A DNA stretch of 10,157 bases from Treponema sp. (lineage in GTDB: Bacteria; Spirochaetota; Spirochaetia; Treponematales; Treponemataceae). A program made the position numbers and the translations under genes. The stretch lies in NCBI GenBank assembly GCA_024699205.1, contig JAILQA010000412.1, positions 1-10,157 of the forward strand, read 5' to 3'. The notes beneath the pieces are model-generated. The model worked only from the letters and a program-made list of their open reading frames with translations. It was not told the origin of the DNA and ran no database searches. Position 1 is the stretch's first letter. The number at the start of each line of letters is the position of its first letter. Positions 1 to 5,823 of the stretch are shown one piece after another.

Positions 1-184
1 CAGCGTCCGGCAGGCACAAAAATGTAAAATCAGATGCATTAATCATTTTTGCTTTTTCTGCAGGATCTTTTCTTTTATCATCATCAATTGTAATGATTTC
101 AATATCATTGCGCTTTTCAAAACGCTCAAAAATCTTAAGGCCTGTTGTGCCTTCTTTTCCATCAATAAATACTTTATAAGTCAT
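1..184 (-). CDS. argC: N-acetyl-gamma-glutamyl-phosphate reductase, N-terminal part (short ArgC type), cut by window edge
   Basis: The first 61 codons of a minus-strand gene are visible and the rest lies outside the window. The product begins MTYKVFIDGKEGTTG, a nucleotide-binding start with the EGTTG loop typical of the short (type 2) ArgC family. It continues with ITIDDDKRKD and the strand-ending TFLCLPDA, also typical of that family. ArgC reduces N-acetyl-glutamyl phosphate to the semialdehyde with NADPH, the third step of arginine/ornithine synthesis in the cytoplasm. The ATG at 182-184 is chosen because GAGGA lies about 8 bases upstream. The gene follows a tRNA-Lys gene and its terminator with only 55 bases between, so expression may depend on read-through or on a promoter hidden in the tRNA region. 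Family call is from recalled motifs; confidence is good despite the truncation. Confidence 0.85.
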   Translation of the reverse strand, partial: MTYKVFIDGKEGTTGLKIFERFEKRNDIEIITIDDDKRKDPAEKAKMINASDFTFLCLPDA

Positions 185-198
185 AGAAGAGAGTCCTC

Positions 199-232
199 AA
201 AAAAAAAGGGACTCCTGTAATCAGAAGTCCCT
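199..232 (-). terminator. Rho-independent terminator after tRNA-Lys, in the argC leader
   Basis: On the minus strand AGGGACT TCTG, a 4-base ATTA loop and CAGG AGTCCCT form an 11-bp stem with one T-G pair, followed directly by a run of T (A run at 199-207 on the plus strand). It starts 8 bases after the tRNA and ends about 15 bases before the argC start codon. Confidence 0.85.
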
Positions 233-239
233 AGTCTAT

Positions 240-312
240 TGAGCTACACTGGATTCGAACCAGTGACCCACGCCTTAAAAGGGCGTTGCTCTACCTACTG
301 AGCTAGTAGCCC
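240..312 (-). tRNA. tRNA-Lys (anticodon TTT)
   Basis: The minus strand folds as a complete 73-base cloverleaf. The acceptor GGGCTAC pairs with GTAGCTC (one G-U), the D-arm reads GCTCAGTAGGTAGAGC, the anticodon arm is ACGCC-CTTTTAA-GGCGT giving anticodon TTT, and the T-arm is ACTGG-TTCGAAT-CCAGT. The discriminator base is A at 240. CCA is not encoded (ATA follows), so it must be added by tRNA nucleotidyltransferase. The gene has its own upstream promoter and a downstream terminator. Confidence 0.96.
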
Positions 313-336
313 ATCCATTCTTGCGAATGTTTCAAT

Positions 337-365
337 AATATATACATTTTATTAAAATGTGTCAA
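337..365 (-). promoter_or_regulatory. Sigma-70-type promoter of tRNA-Lys
   Basis: On the minus strand TTGACA (360-365) and TATATT (337-342) are separated by exactly 17 bases, predicting a start near 330 and an 18-base leader before the tRNA. Two A-runs just upstream of the -35 could act as an UP element. The spacer is almost filled by a perfect palindrome, ACATTTTA-T-TAAAATGT (344-360). Confidence 0.8.
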
Positions 366-395
366 TAGATAGATGCGGATTTTTTTGTATTTTTT

Positions 396-1211
396 TTAGA
401 ATTTATATACAAAAGTTAATCCCTCTGGTGTAACTGCTGCGTTTACATTCTGGCGTTTTATATGCAAAAACGGAACTGCAAAACCGCAGACTGTTCCAAT
501 GAGAGCGCCAGCCATAACATCTGTAAAAAAGTGATTTCCGCTGGCCATTCTCAAAGCTCCGGTAAGTGCTGCAATTCCAAAAGCTCCTCCAGCTACAGCG
601 TATTTCCATTTTGATTCAGGGAAACACTGACAGTAAACCACCGTCGTAAATGCAGCCCCTGCAAATGCAAGCGTTGTGTGGCCCGAAGGAAAAGAACAGT
701 TCCAGTCGCCGTCTTCCACCTTATTTTCAGGATAATCATCAAAGTACATATAAGGCCGCGCACGATATGCAAAAAACTTAGCCCATTCTTTTATACCGTT
801 TGCAAAAAGCAGAGTTTCTACATACATGGTACCAATTGTAAGCCATTCACTACTCGGCATCAGTGCAAAAACTGCCGGAGTTAACAGAGCAAGCCCCATT
901 GTACCAGTTCCCACAATATGTAAAGGTTTACTATACGGGCGCATAAAAAGCTGATCCATAACAGAAATATCAGATTTCTTTAGGTCTGAAGCCTTAAAAT
1001 CATTTTGCTTGAGGTGAAGTATATCATTGTAAAGCAGGGCAGAGCCCGAAAGTGCAGTTCCAAGTCCAAGCTCAATTCCATCTTTTACTGGATTTAGAGA
1101 AAACGGCTGAACATATTCTAAAGATTGAGCATAAATACCAGGACAAAAAGTCAGCATAAAAACAGCAGCCACAGCGCCCCGTAACTTATTTATATAAGAA
1201 GTCTTTTTCAT
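396..1211 (-). CDS. PAP2 family (phosphatidic acid phosphatase type 2) exported phosphatase
   Basis: This 271-residue protein has a likely Sec signal peptide (hydrophobic residues 12-24, possible cleavage after YA at 28). It carries all three motifs of the PAP2/haloperoxidase superfamily: K145-x6-RP at 152-153, PSGH at 175-178, and R221-x5-H227-x3-D231. Hydrophobic segments around 100-118, 124-140, 180-195, 203-222 and 232-250 would place the active site at the outer side of the membrane or in the periplasm. Family members remove phosphate from phosphatidic acid, undecaprenyl pyrophosphate or lipid A; the substrate here cannot be read from sequence. The C-terminus ends in alternating residues and a final Phe. 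The gene starts 4 bases after the dtxR-like gene, with an AAGAAG ribosome site inside that gene's end, so it is the last gene of a three-gene operon. Confidence 0.9.
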   Translation of the reverse strand: MKKTSYINKLRGAVAAVFMLTFCPGIYAQSLEYVQPFSLNPVKDGIELGLGTALSGSALLYNDILHLKQNDFKASDLKKSDISVMDQLFMRPYSKPLHIVGTGTMGLALLTPAVFALMPSSEWLTIGTMYVETLLFANGIKEWAKFFAYRARPYMYFDDYPENKVEDGDWNCSFPSGHTTLAFAGAAFTTVVYCQCFPESKWKYAVAGGAFGIAALTGALRMASGNHFFTDVMAGALIGTVCGFAVPFLHIKRQNVNAAVTPEGLTFVYKF

Positions 1212-1215
1212 TTTA

Positions 1216-1581
1216 TTACTTCTTTTGTTTAATAGCTTTCTTTATACAATTGAAAGTTTCTACACTGATATCATGTTCAATTTTGCAGGCATCTTCTGCA
1301 GCAGTTTCTTCTGAAACTCCAATTGAAACAAGAAGATCTGTAAGAACTGTATGTCTTTCGTAAATTTTTTCTGCAATTTCGCGACCAGAAGGTTCTAATG
1401 TAATATTTCCGTTTTCCGAAATCTTTATATAGTGCTCTTTTTCAAGATTATGCACAGTAACACTTACTGAAGGTCTTGAAAAATTCATTGCACGGGCAAT
1501 ATCAATAGAACGAACGTCACCTTTCTGCGAAAGCACAAGAATTGTTTCAAGATACATTTCTGCGGATTCTCTAATCTTCAT
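1216..1581 (-). CDS. DtxR/MntR-family metal-dependent transcriptional regulator (short, no SH3-like domain)
   Basis: This 121-residue protein aligns along its length with MntR/DtxR. Residues 1-70 form the winged helix (recognition region about FSRPSVSVTVHNLEKE, wing ending LEPSGREIA) and 70-121 the dimerisation/metal domain. Metal ligands can be placed: M9 at the DtxR Met10 position (Asp8 in Bacillus MntR), E12, H77, C99, E102 and H103 in ACKIEHDIS, matching the ACRWEH ligands of DtxR. The Met/Cys pair is the iron-type set, so this is probably an iron-responsive repressor, although its length is MntR-like. The ATG follows a strong AAGGAG site inside the end of the upstream EAL gene and overlaps it by 11 bases, so translational coupling is likely. 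Treponema TroR belongs to the same family. Regulatory targets are not visible, apart from a possible operator at its own operon promoter. Confidence 0.9.
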   Translation of the reverse strand: MKIRESAEMYLETILVLSQKGDVRSIDIARAMNFSRPSVSVTVHNLEKEHYIKISENGNITLEPSGREIAEKIYERHTVLTDLLVSIGVSEETAAEDACKIEHDISVETFNCIKKAIKQKK

Positions 1582-3526
1582 CTTTAACTCCTTTTTTCAT
1601 TATATCTAAAAATTCTTTTTTTGGAATAGGGCGGGAAAAATAGTATCCCTGAAGATAATCACAACCTGCCTCTATAAGCCAGTCTGCCTGTTCTTTTGAT
1701 TCAACTCCTTCAGCCAGAACCGTCATGCCAATTGATTTAATCATTTTGATTGTAGCGGCCAAAGCTGTTTCTGCACGCTTATCTACAAAAGCAGCCCAGA
1801 CAATGTACTTATCAATTTTAATCATTTTAAAAGGAAGATTCAGCATATAATTCATATTAGAATAGCCTGAACCATAATCATCAAGAGAAAGCTCAAAACC
1901 TGCTTCTGAAAGATCCTGCATATTTTTCAAAAGAATTTCGGGTGTATGAGCAAAAGCTGTTTCTGTAATTTCAAGATTTATAATTGAAGTTGGAATCTGA
2001 TATACACTTTGAATCTTTAAAATCTGTTCAGAAAGAATCTCCTGCATACACTGGGCAACAGAAAGATTAATATCAATCTTCTTGATTCCATATTCTTCTG
2101 GATTTATCTGAGAAAGGGCAAGGCAAACTGATTCAAAAACATACTCACCAATACGTAAAATTGCACCAGTCTTTTCTGCAATCGGAATAAAATCTTCCGG
2201 CGAAATAAAACGCCCTCTTTCATCTTTTAAGCGAACTAAAGCTTCTGCTCCAATCAGGCGTTTTTCTGCAGTTGAGTAAATCGGCTGAAAGAACACATCA
2301 AAACGGTTTTCTGTAAGACCATTTCGCATAGAATGTTCTATATATATTGTCTGATGGCGATACTTCAAATCAATCTCATTTGCAAAAACAAGGCTCTGAC
2401 GGTAGCGTTCATCTGTCGAAACAAGATTGATAATATCCAGAACTTCTTCTGTAGACTCTGCATCATCCGGACAATGAATTACACACAAACGATCATAAAG
2501 TTTAAGTTCAACCGTATCATAAATCCAGGTACGCTGGAAACGGTTTTGAAGAATAGAAATTGCTTTATTTACAGATTCAATATCAGAACCATCAATCAAA
2601 ACACAAAAACAACCCTGATTCAAATAGAAAGTGTTTGCATATGTAAAATTCTGCATTAAAAAGCGACCGACATCTTTTAAAAGACTGTTCAGCTTATTAA
2701 TACCAAAAGTATTTGCAATAAAAATCGTATCATCTATAAAAATCGAGATGCACGAAAAATCTGGAGTTCCTGTTATGTTATGTTTTACAAAACGCTGAAA
2801 AGCAACAGAATTGAGAGTTTCAGTATTTGAGTCTACAAGTTCCTCCGGCTTTTGAATAAAGAAAAAATAAACAAGAGTAACAAGCGACATTCCAAAAGAT
2901 TCTATCAAAAGACCGTAATGCATAAGCTGCATTATAGAAGATAACAAAAGTGCAATAGAATAAAAGAAAATTATCTGCTGTTTAGATTTTGAAATCACTT
3001 TTCTATAATAAACCATTACAGAAAATGATATGAGTACATAATAATTTTTTACAACAGCATAAGAGTAATACCAGAAATTATAGCCGCGCCTGTATCCGAC
3101 AATCGGGTCTACAAAGAAAACCATTATATATCGGTTTTTTAAGATTACGCCAAGCCAGACAATGATGATTGCATAGGCATAAGGGATTATCATTGCGAAA
3201 AACAGGAATTTTCGGGCTTTTGGTGAAAATTTAACTGAAATATCCAGCGCCGAAAAATTGTACACCGGGAATAAAAGTGCAAAGGTGACGTTACACGTGT
3301 AGTACAACGCCTCTATTAACCATAGAATTTGAAGAGGATAGTCATAATATTTTGTTTCAGCATAGGTAGACACCAGCTCTAAAACCGTTGCCAGTGTTAC
3401 GTCTGCTAAAATTATAAGAAAAAGTATATTCTGGATTGTTGGCAGGCTCCGCTTCTGAAAATAAAAAAATATTACAATGCTTTCTATAAACAGAGCTGCA
3501 ACAGCATACTGATATATCTGTCCCAA
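1571..3526 (-). CDS. 7-TM membrane protein with degenerate GGDEF and active-looking EAL c-di-GMP phosphodiesterase domain
   Basis: This 651-residue protein has about seven hydrophobic segments in residues 5-225, resembling the 7-TM sensor modules found ahead of histidine kinases. Residues about 250-385 form a GGDEF-like fold in which the signature is lost (GCFCVLIDG at 305-313), so cyclase activity is unlikely. Residues 400-645 are an EAL domain with every catalytic position present: E428 (EAL), N487, E519 and E522, D549-D550 in DDYGSGYS, K570, E606 in AEGVE and Q626. It should hydrolyse c-di-GMP to pGpG at the inner membrane in response to an unknown input. The start is TTG at 3524-3526; AAGGA lies 10 bases upstream, no ATG is available before the in-frame stop at 3557-3559, and the promoter leaves only a 16-base leader. 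It is first in the operon with the DtxR-like and PAP2 genes. Confidence 0.93.
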   Translation of the reverse strand: MGQIYQYAVAALFIESIVIFFYFQKRSLPTIQNILFLIILADVTLATVLELVSTYAETKYYDYPLQILWLIEALYYTCNVTFALLFPVYNFSALDISVKFSPKARKFLFFAMIIPYAYAIIIVWLGVILKNRYIMVFFVDPIVGYRRGYNFWYYSYAVVKNYYVLISFSVMVYYRKVISKSKQQIIFFYSIALLLSSIMQLMHYGLLIESFGMSLVTLVYFFFIQKPEELVDSNTETLNSVAFQRFVKHNITGTPDFSCISIFIDDTIFIANTFGINKLNSLLKDVGRFLMQNFTYANTFYLNQGCFCVLIDGSDIESVNKAISILQNRFQRTWIYDTVELKLYDRLCVIHCPDDAESTEEVLDIINLVSTDERYRQSLVFANEIDLKYRHQTIYIEHSMRNGLTENRFDVFFQPIYSTAEKRLIGAEALVRLKDERGRFISPEDFIPIAEKTGAILRIGEYVFESVCLALSQINPEEYGIKKIDINLSVAQCMQEILSEQILKIQSVYQIPTSIINLEITETAFAHTPEILLKNMQDLSEAGFELSLDDYGSGYSNMNYMLNLPFKMIKIDKYIVWAAFVDKRAETALAATIKMIKSIGMTVLAEGVESKEQADWLIEAGCDYLQGYYFSRPIPKKEFLDIMKKGVKDED

Positions 3527-3540
3527 AAGAAAAAAATCCT

Positions 3541-3559
3541 TAGAGTCTATTATAATCTA
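3541..3559. promoter_or_regulatory. 19-bp imperfect palindrome over the EAL-operon -10 and start site
   Basis: TAGAGTCTA-T-TATAATCTA has 7 of 9 symmetric base pairs around a central T. It covers the -10 box and predicted start of the EAL-dtxR-PAP2 operon. Length and placement match the 19-bp operators known for DtxR-type repressors, although the sequence does not match the DtxR consensus. Autoregulation is an inference. Confidence 0.4.
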
Positions 3560-3577
3560 CAACCCACGTGAGGTCAA
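3549..3577 (-). promoter_or_regulatory. Sigma-70-type promoter of the EAL-dtxR-PAP2 operon
   Basis: On the minus strand TTGACC (3572-3577) and a perfect TATAAT (3549-3554) are 17 bases apart, giving a predicted start near 3542 and a very short leader beginning at the AAGGA ribosome site. Confidence 0.8.
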
Positions 3578-3595
3578 ACTATTTGAGTGGGAGAA

Positions 3596-3617
3596 ATAAC
3601 GGGCGGTATAACGGGCG
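3596..3617. repeat. Tandem 10-bp direct repeat ATAACGGGCG in the divergent promoter region
   Basis: ATAACGGGCG occurs at 3596-3605 and again at 3608-3617, a 12-base period. The pair ends 21 bases before the -35 box of the plus-strand operon. GTGGG at 3587-3591 and CCCAC at 3629-3633 flank it as an inverted pair. The position suits an activator or repressor site, possibly for the adjacent winged-helix protein; this is inference. Confidence 0.4.
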
Positions 3618-3638
3618 CATTCAATTCCCCCACCTTAG

Positions 3639-3667
3639 TTTACACACCTGCATATTTCAGCTAAAAT
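3639..3667 (+). promoter_or_regulatory. Sigma-70-type promoter of the winged-helix/NusG operon
   Basis: TTTACA (3639-3644) and TAAAAT (3662-3667) are 17 bases apart. The predicted start near 3673-3677 falls at or next to the ATG of the first gene, implying a leaderless or almost leaderless mRNA. Confidence 0.7.
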
Positions 3668-3676
3668 ATTCAAAAT

Positions 3677-4204
3677 ATGAACAATGATGTAGCAACCCTA
3701 CAGGTAATTGCAGACACCCTTGAAAACGATCCTCAGGCCAGCCAGCGCATCCTGGCAGAAAATGCCGGTATGTCCATAGGGCTCATGAATGCCGTAATCA
3801 AGCGCTTCGTTGAGCGCGGCTGGATAATGCTGACAAACGTAAACCTCCGAAAGCTCTCCTACGCAATCACACCCGAAGGAATTGCCGAGCTCACGACCCG
3901 CAGCCAGAGTTTTGTCCGCAGAACATTTGCCCTTGCAAATAAATATAACGAAAGCATCTGTCAAATCGTGGCTGCCGCAAAAAAGCAGGACAAAAAAGCA
4001 GTCTGTCTTTATGGCAACAGCTACATCAAATTTCTGCTGATTTATGCCAGTCAGAACTTCGGTGTTAGTTTTGTAGAAAAAGATGTAAACGACGAAATCC
4101 AGAAAAATGCACTTTGCATAGCAGGCGAGCAGTGCGAAGAAGAAGTAATGGCAAAGCTTGTAAAAAAAGGCTGCATTAATCTTTTAGACATTCTGGAAAA
4201 CTAA
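3677..4204 (+). CDS. MarR-type winged-helix regulator of the EPS-associated kind, with a C-terminal Rossmann-like part
   Basis: In this 175-residue protein, residues 5-72 form a winged helix-turn-helix: helices around 20-50 (RILAENAGMSIGLMNAVIKRFVERG), then the wing LSYAITPEGIAEL, close to the MarR-type regulators found beside exopolysaccharide loci. A helical linker (73-104) leads to a strand-turn-helix KAVCLYGNSYIKFLLIYAS and later ALCIAGEQ, which resembles a small nucleotide- or ligand-binding Rossmann-like module. It probably binds DNA in the cytoplasm and partners the NusG paralogue encoded 9 bases downstream. The ATG at 3677 is kept because the first helix begins within ten residues; no Shine-Dalgarno sequence precedes it and the promoter points to a leaderless message. 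Base composition is less AT-rich than the toxin-antitoxin genes to the right. Confidence 0.75.
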   Translation: MNNDVATLQVIADTLENDPQASQRILAENAGMSIGLMNAVIKRFVERGWIMLTNVNLRKLSYAITPEGIAELTTRSQSFVRRTFALANKYNESICQIVAAAKKQDKKAVCLYGNSYIKFLLIYASQNFGVSFVEKDVNDEIQKNALCIAGEQCEEEVMAKLVKKGCINLLDILEN

Positions 4205-4213
4205 GGCTGAGCT

Positions 4214-4756
4214 ATGAAAAAGTTTTATTGTCTCTGGGTTACAACAGGCTCAGAAGAAGATTATGTAAAAGATGTACAGCCTCTGCTCAACGATCCGGAA
4301 AGTCCGATACAAGGAAAACTCTACAATCTTGGAAAAAGCATGCGCCTTAAAAATGGAAAAGAGTATATAGCACCGCTTTTTCCAAGCTACATATTTTTAG
4401 AAACCGAAGAATTGAAATCACAAGATTTACAGCTGCTTCAGAAGGGCAGGGGCTTCATAAAAATCCTGCCAAATAACAGCCAGATGCAAAGCCTGAATGC
4501 CGGCGATACAGAGCTGATTCTTTCTATTATAAGGTTTGGTACAGTAATCCCAATTGTGCATGCCTCTTTTGATGTAAACGATAAAATAAAGATTTTAGAC
4601 GGCCCCTTTAAGGGAAAAGAAGGTCTCGTAACCGCCGTAAACCGCCGCAACAAAAGAATAAACTTCGAAGTAAAGCTGATGAACGGAATTGCGGTGATTG
4701 GGCTTACTTATGAAGAGATGGACAAGGCAGATAAAAATGCCGGCATAATACTCTAG
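4214..4756 (+). CDS. Specialised NusG paralogue (LoaP/UpxY-like transcription elongation factor)
   Basis: This 180-residue protein has a NusG N-terminal domain at about 3-108 (FYCLWVTTGSEEDYV, and the hallmark LFPSYIFLETE at 55-65). A KOW domain follows at 120-168 (DKIKILDGPFKGKEGLVTAVNRRNKRINFEVKL). Housekeeping NusG couples RNA polymerase to Rho or ribosomes; paralogues of this shorter kind (RfaH, UpxY, LoaP) prevent termination in one long operon, usually for surface polysaccharide. It follows the winged-helix gene with a 9-base gap and an AAGG site, so the two are co-transcribed. No polysaccharide genes follow within the window, so its target operon has either been lost here or lies elsewhere. 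LoaP versus UpxY cannot be separated by eye. Confidence 0.87.
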   Translation: MKKFYCLWVTTGSEEDYVKDVQPLLNDPESPIQGKLYNLGKSMRLKNGKEYIAPLFPSYIFLETEELKSQDLQLLQKGRGFIKILPNNSQMQSLNAGDTELILSIIRFGTVIPIVHASFDVNDKIKILDGPFKGKEGLVTAVNRRNKRINFEVKLMNGIAVIGLTYEEMDKADKNAGIIL

Positions 4757-4773
4757 TCATTTGAAAATAAGAC

Positions 4774-4789
4774 ACAGTTTGAAAACTGT
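4774..4789. terminator. Small hairpin after the NusG paralogue
   Basis: ACAGTTT-GA-AAACTGT is a perfect inverted repeat (six pairs around a TGAA loop). There is no T-run on the plus side and only a loose one (TCTTATTTTC) on the minus side, so it could be a weak terminator for either strand between the convergent nusG-like gene and toxin remnant. Confidence 0.35.
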
Positions 4790-4869
4790 TAGAAAAAGTT
4801 CAAGCAATTTTGAAGCCTGTTCGGATGTAAAGGCATAGAAGTCTGGATTTACTTTCAGAGCCATTCTTT

Positions 4870-4988
4870 TTATTGAATTTTTCCAAATACAAAAGGATTT
4901 TTTATCTGTACGCCATTTACAACCTGTCCATCATTCATATCTTCTGAATAAAGAACCTTACACTTTTCAAAACTTGCAGCAGAAATGC
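4870..4988 (-). pseudogene. C-terminal remnant of a PIN-domain (VapC-like) toxin
   Basis: On the minus strand, a frame open from about 4986 to a TAA at 4870-4872 reads ISAASFEKCKVLYSEDMNDG and then QVVNGVQIKNPFVFGKIQ. This matches the last strands of PIN-domain RNases, with the cysteine-containing strand, the SEDM acidic turn and the closing NPF. About 100 residues of a normal toxin, including the N-terminal catalytic aspartate, are missing. The frame joins directly to the end of the antitoxin gene, so a deletion removed the toxin from near its start to its last quarter. No start codon or ribosome site serves the remnant. Confidence 0.7.
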
Positions 4989-5033
4989 TTATCTTTCATA
5001 AAGTTCCTCACGAGACCACTTTTGACCATTTAA

Positions 5034-5216
5034 TTATACCGGATTGGCGTCCATTAAAGCAAATATTTTATTGGCCTCAGATTGAGGTTTTGGAGTAGCA
5101 GATTCCTGACGATTTTTTTTCATTAGTTTTATTAAAAATTCCATAACAGAAAGTTGCTCTGCATAAGAAAGAAAAGATAATTGATTTTCGAATGCTTTTA
5201 ATTCTAGATTTGACAT
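5034..5216 (-). CDS. VapB-like antitoxin of the decayed PIN module, shortened by a premature stop
   Basis: The frame encodes 60 residues beginning MSNLELKAFENQL, mostly helical, with a basic stretch KLMKKNRQ and a linker rich in S, P and E. It stops at TAA 5034-5036 after MDANPV. In the same frame the DNA continues LNGQKWSREELYER to a second TAA at 4989-4991; KWSREELYER is the usual C-terminal ending of antitoxins paired with PIN toxins, the part that grips the toxin. The ancestral gene was therefore 4989-5216 and has acquired a nonsense mutation. ATG 5214-5216 is chosen because AGGAGG lies 7 bases upstream; longer starts have no such site. With the toxin destroyed, the antitoxin is under no obvious selection. 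Confidence 0.65.
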   Translation of the reverse strand: MSNLELKAFENQLSFLSYAEQLSVMEFLIKLMKKNRQESATPKPQSEANKIFALMDANPV

Positions 5217-5239
5217 AAAGGTACCTCCTGCTGAGAATA

Positions 5240-5268
5240 AATATAACACAAGAAAACTCAAACAACAA
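5240..5268 (-). promoter_or_regulatory. Probable promoter of the antitoxin gene
   Basis: On the minus strand TTGTTG (5263-5268) and TATATT (5240-5245) are 17 bases apart, just upstream of the AGGAGG ribosome site at 5224-5229. Confidence 0.4.
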
Positions 5269-5353
5269 GACAAAGGTGTGGTGGTTTGTGATTGTGTATC
5301 TTAACTTAAAATAAAGATTTATTACCCTTAAATTAATACTGATTCAATTTATT

Positions 5354-5724
5354 TTACGAACGGGAAATATCTTCAAAGCTCAAATCCATAGTGTGGAAGC
5401 TGCCGTGAAAGTCAATCAGAATCTTTGTATGTTTTTTGCGTCGGTCAACCTTAATGATGTTACCTTCAATCCCCTTGAGCGGGTCTTCAATAACCACAAT
5501 GCGGTCGTTTTCGTCAAACTTAACAAGAGACGCGCCAATCTTAGGCCCAAGCCCCAGAAAGTGCTGAATAATAGCCAGATCCCTGTCATTCAGCGGCACA
5601 ATATCAGTATTGCTGTTCAAAAAGTGGTAAAAATCCGGCAGCCCCTTAAGCGCCTGCACCGTAGTCGCATCAATTTCATTATCAGTTTCTACTATTGATA
5701 GGACGGAAACATAGCCTGCCGCAT
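5354..5724 (-). pseudogene. Second NusG paralogue (LoaP/UpxY-like), N-terminally lost and frameshifted
   Basis: The minus-strand frame ends in a complete KOW domain (NDRIVVIEDPLKGIEGNIIKVDRRKKHTKILIDF...) preceded by the last part of a NusG N-terminal domain (VETDNEIDATTVQALKGLPDFYHFLNSN). The hallmark FPSY is not in this frame but is present one frame over at 5698-5709 (TTT CCG TCC TAT). Joining FPSY to IVETD restores exactly the spacing of the intact paralogue's FPSYIFLETE if one base has been lost near 5696-5697. Upstream of about 5725 no NusG-like sequence remains and the DNA becomes AT-rich. An open frame does run further upstream to an ATG near 5800, but its extra residues look non-homologous. 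If made, the product would lack the RNA-polymerase-binding face. Confidence 0.75.
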
Positions 5725-5740
5725 GGTAACAAAACATAAA

Positions 5741-5760
5741 ATGTAATTTAAATATTACAT
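5741..5760. promoter_or_regulatory. Imperfect palindrome upstream of higB promoter
   Basis: ATGTAAT and ATTACAT form 7-base inverted arms around six AT-only bases, 16 bases before the -35 of the higB promoter. Such palindromes near toxin-antitoxin promoters often bind the antitoxin; the assignment to HigA is inference. Confidence 0.3.
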
Positions 5761-5776
5761 AAAACTTCCAATTTAC

Positions 5777-5805
5777 TTGACAAAATAAAAATTGACACAT
5801 ATATT
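5777..5805 (+). promoter_or_regulatory. Sigma-70-type promoter of the higBA operon
   Basis: TTGACA (5777-5782) and TATATT (5800-5805) are 17 bases apart. A second TTGACA lies in the spacer (5792-5797), and TTATAC is repeated at 5804-5809 and 5818-5823, bracketing the predicted start; these repeats are candidate autoregulation sites. Confidence 0.75.
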
Positions 5806-5823
5806 ATACTAAATAGGTTATAC

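Noticed and set aside
2510..2800. Possible active diguanylate cyclase in the EAL protein
   Set aside because: The GGDEF signature is replaced by GCFCVLID, so catalysis is unlikely; treated as a degenerate domain.
4757..4864. Small minus-strand frame of 35 codons just after the PIN remnant, starting MALKVNPDFYAFTSEQ
   Set aside because: No good ribosome site, no recognisable family, and it sits in decayed sequence; likely chance or another remnant.
5717..5800. N-terminal extension of the second NusG-like frame, including KFYVIF that faintly recalls the NusG start
   Set aside because: The match is six residues in AT-rich DNA, without a credible start and with no bridging NusG sequence; not enough to claim.
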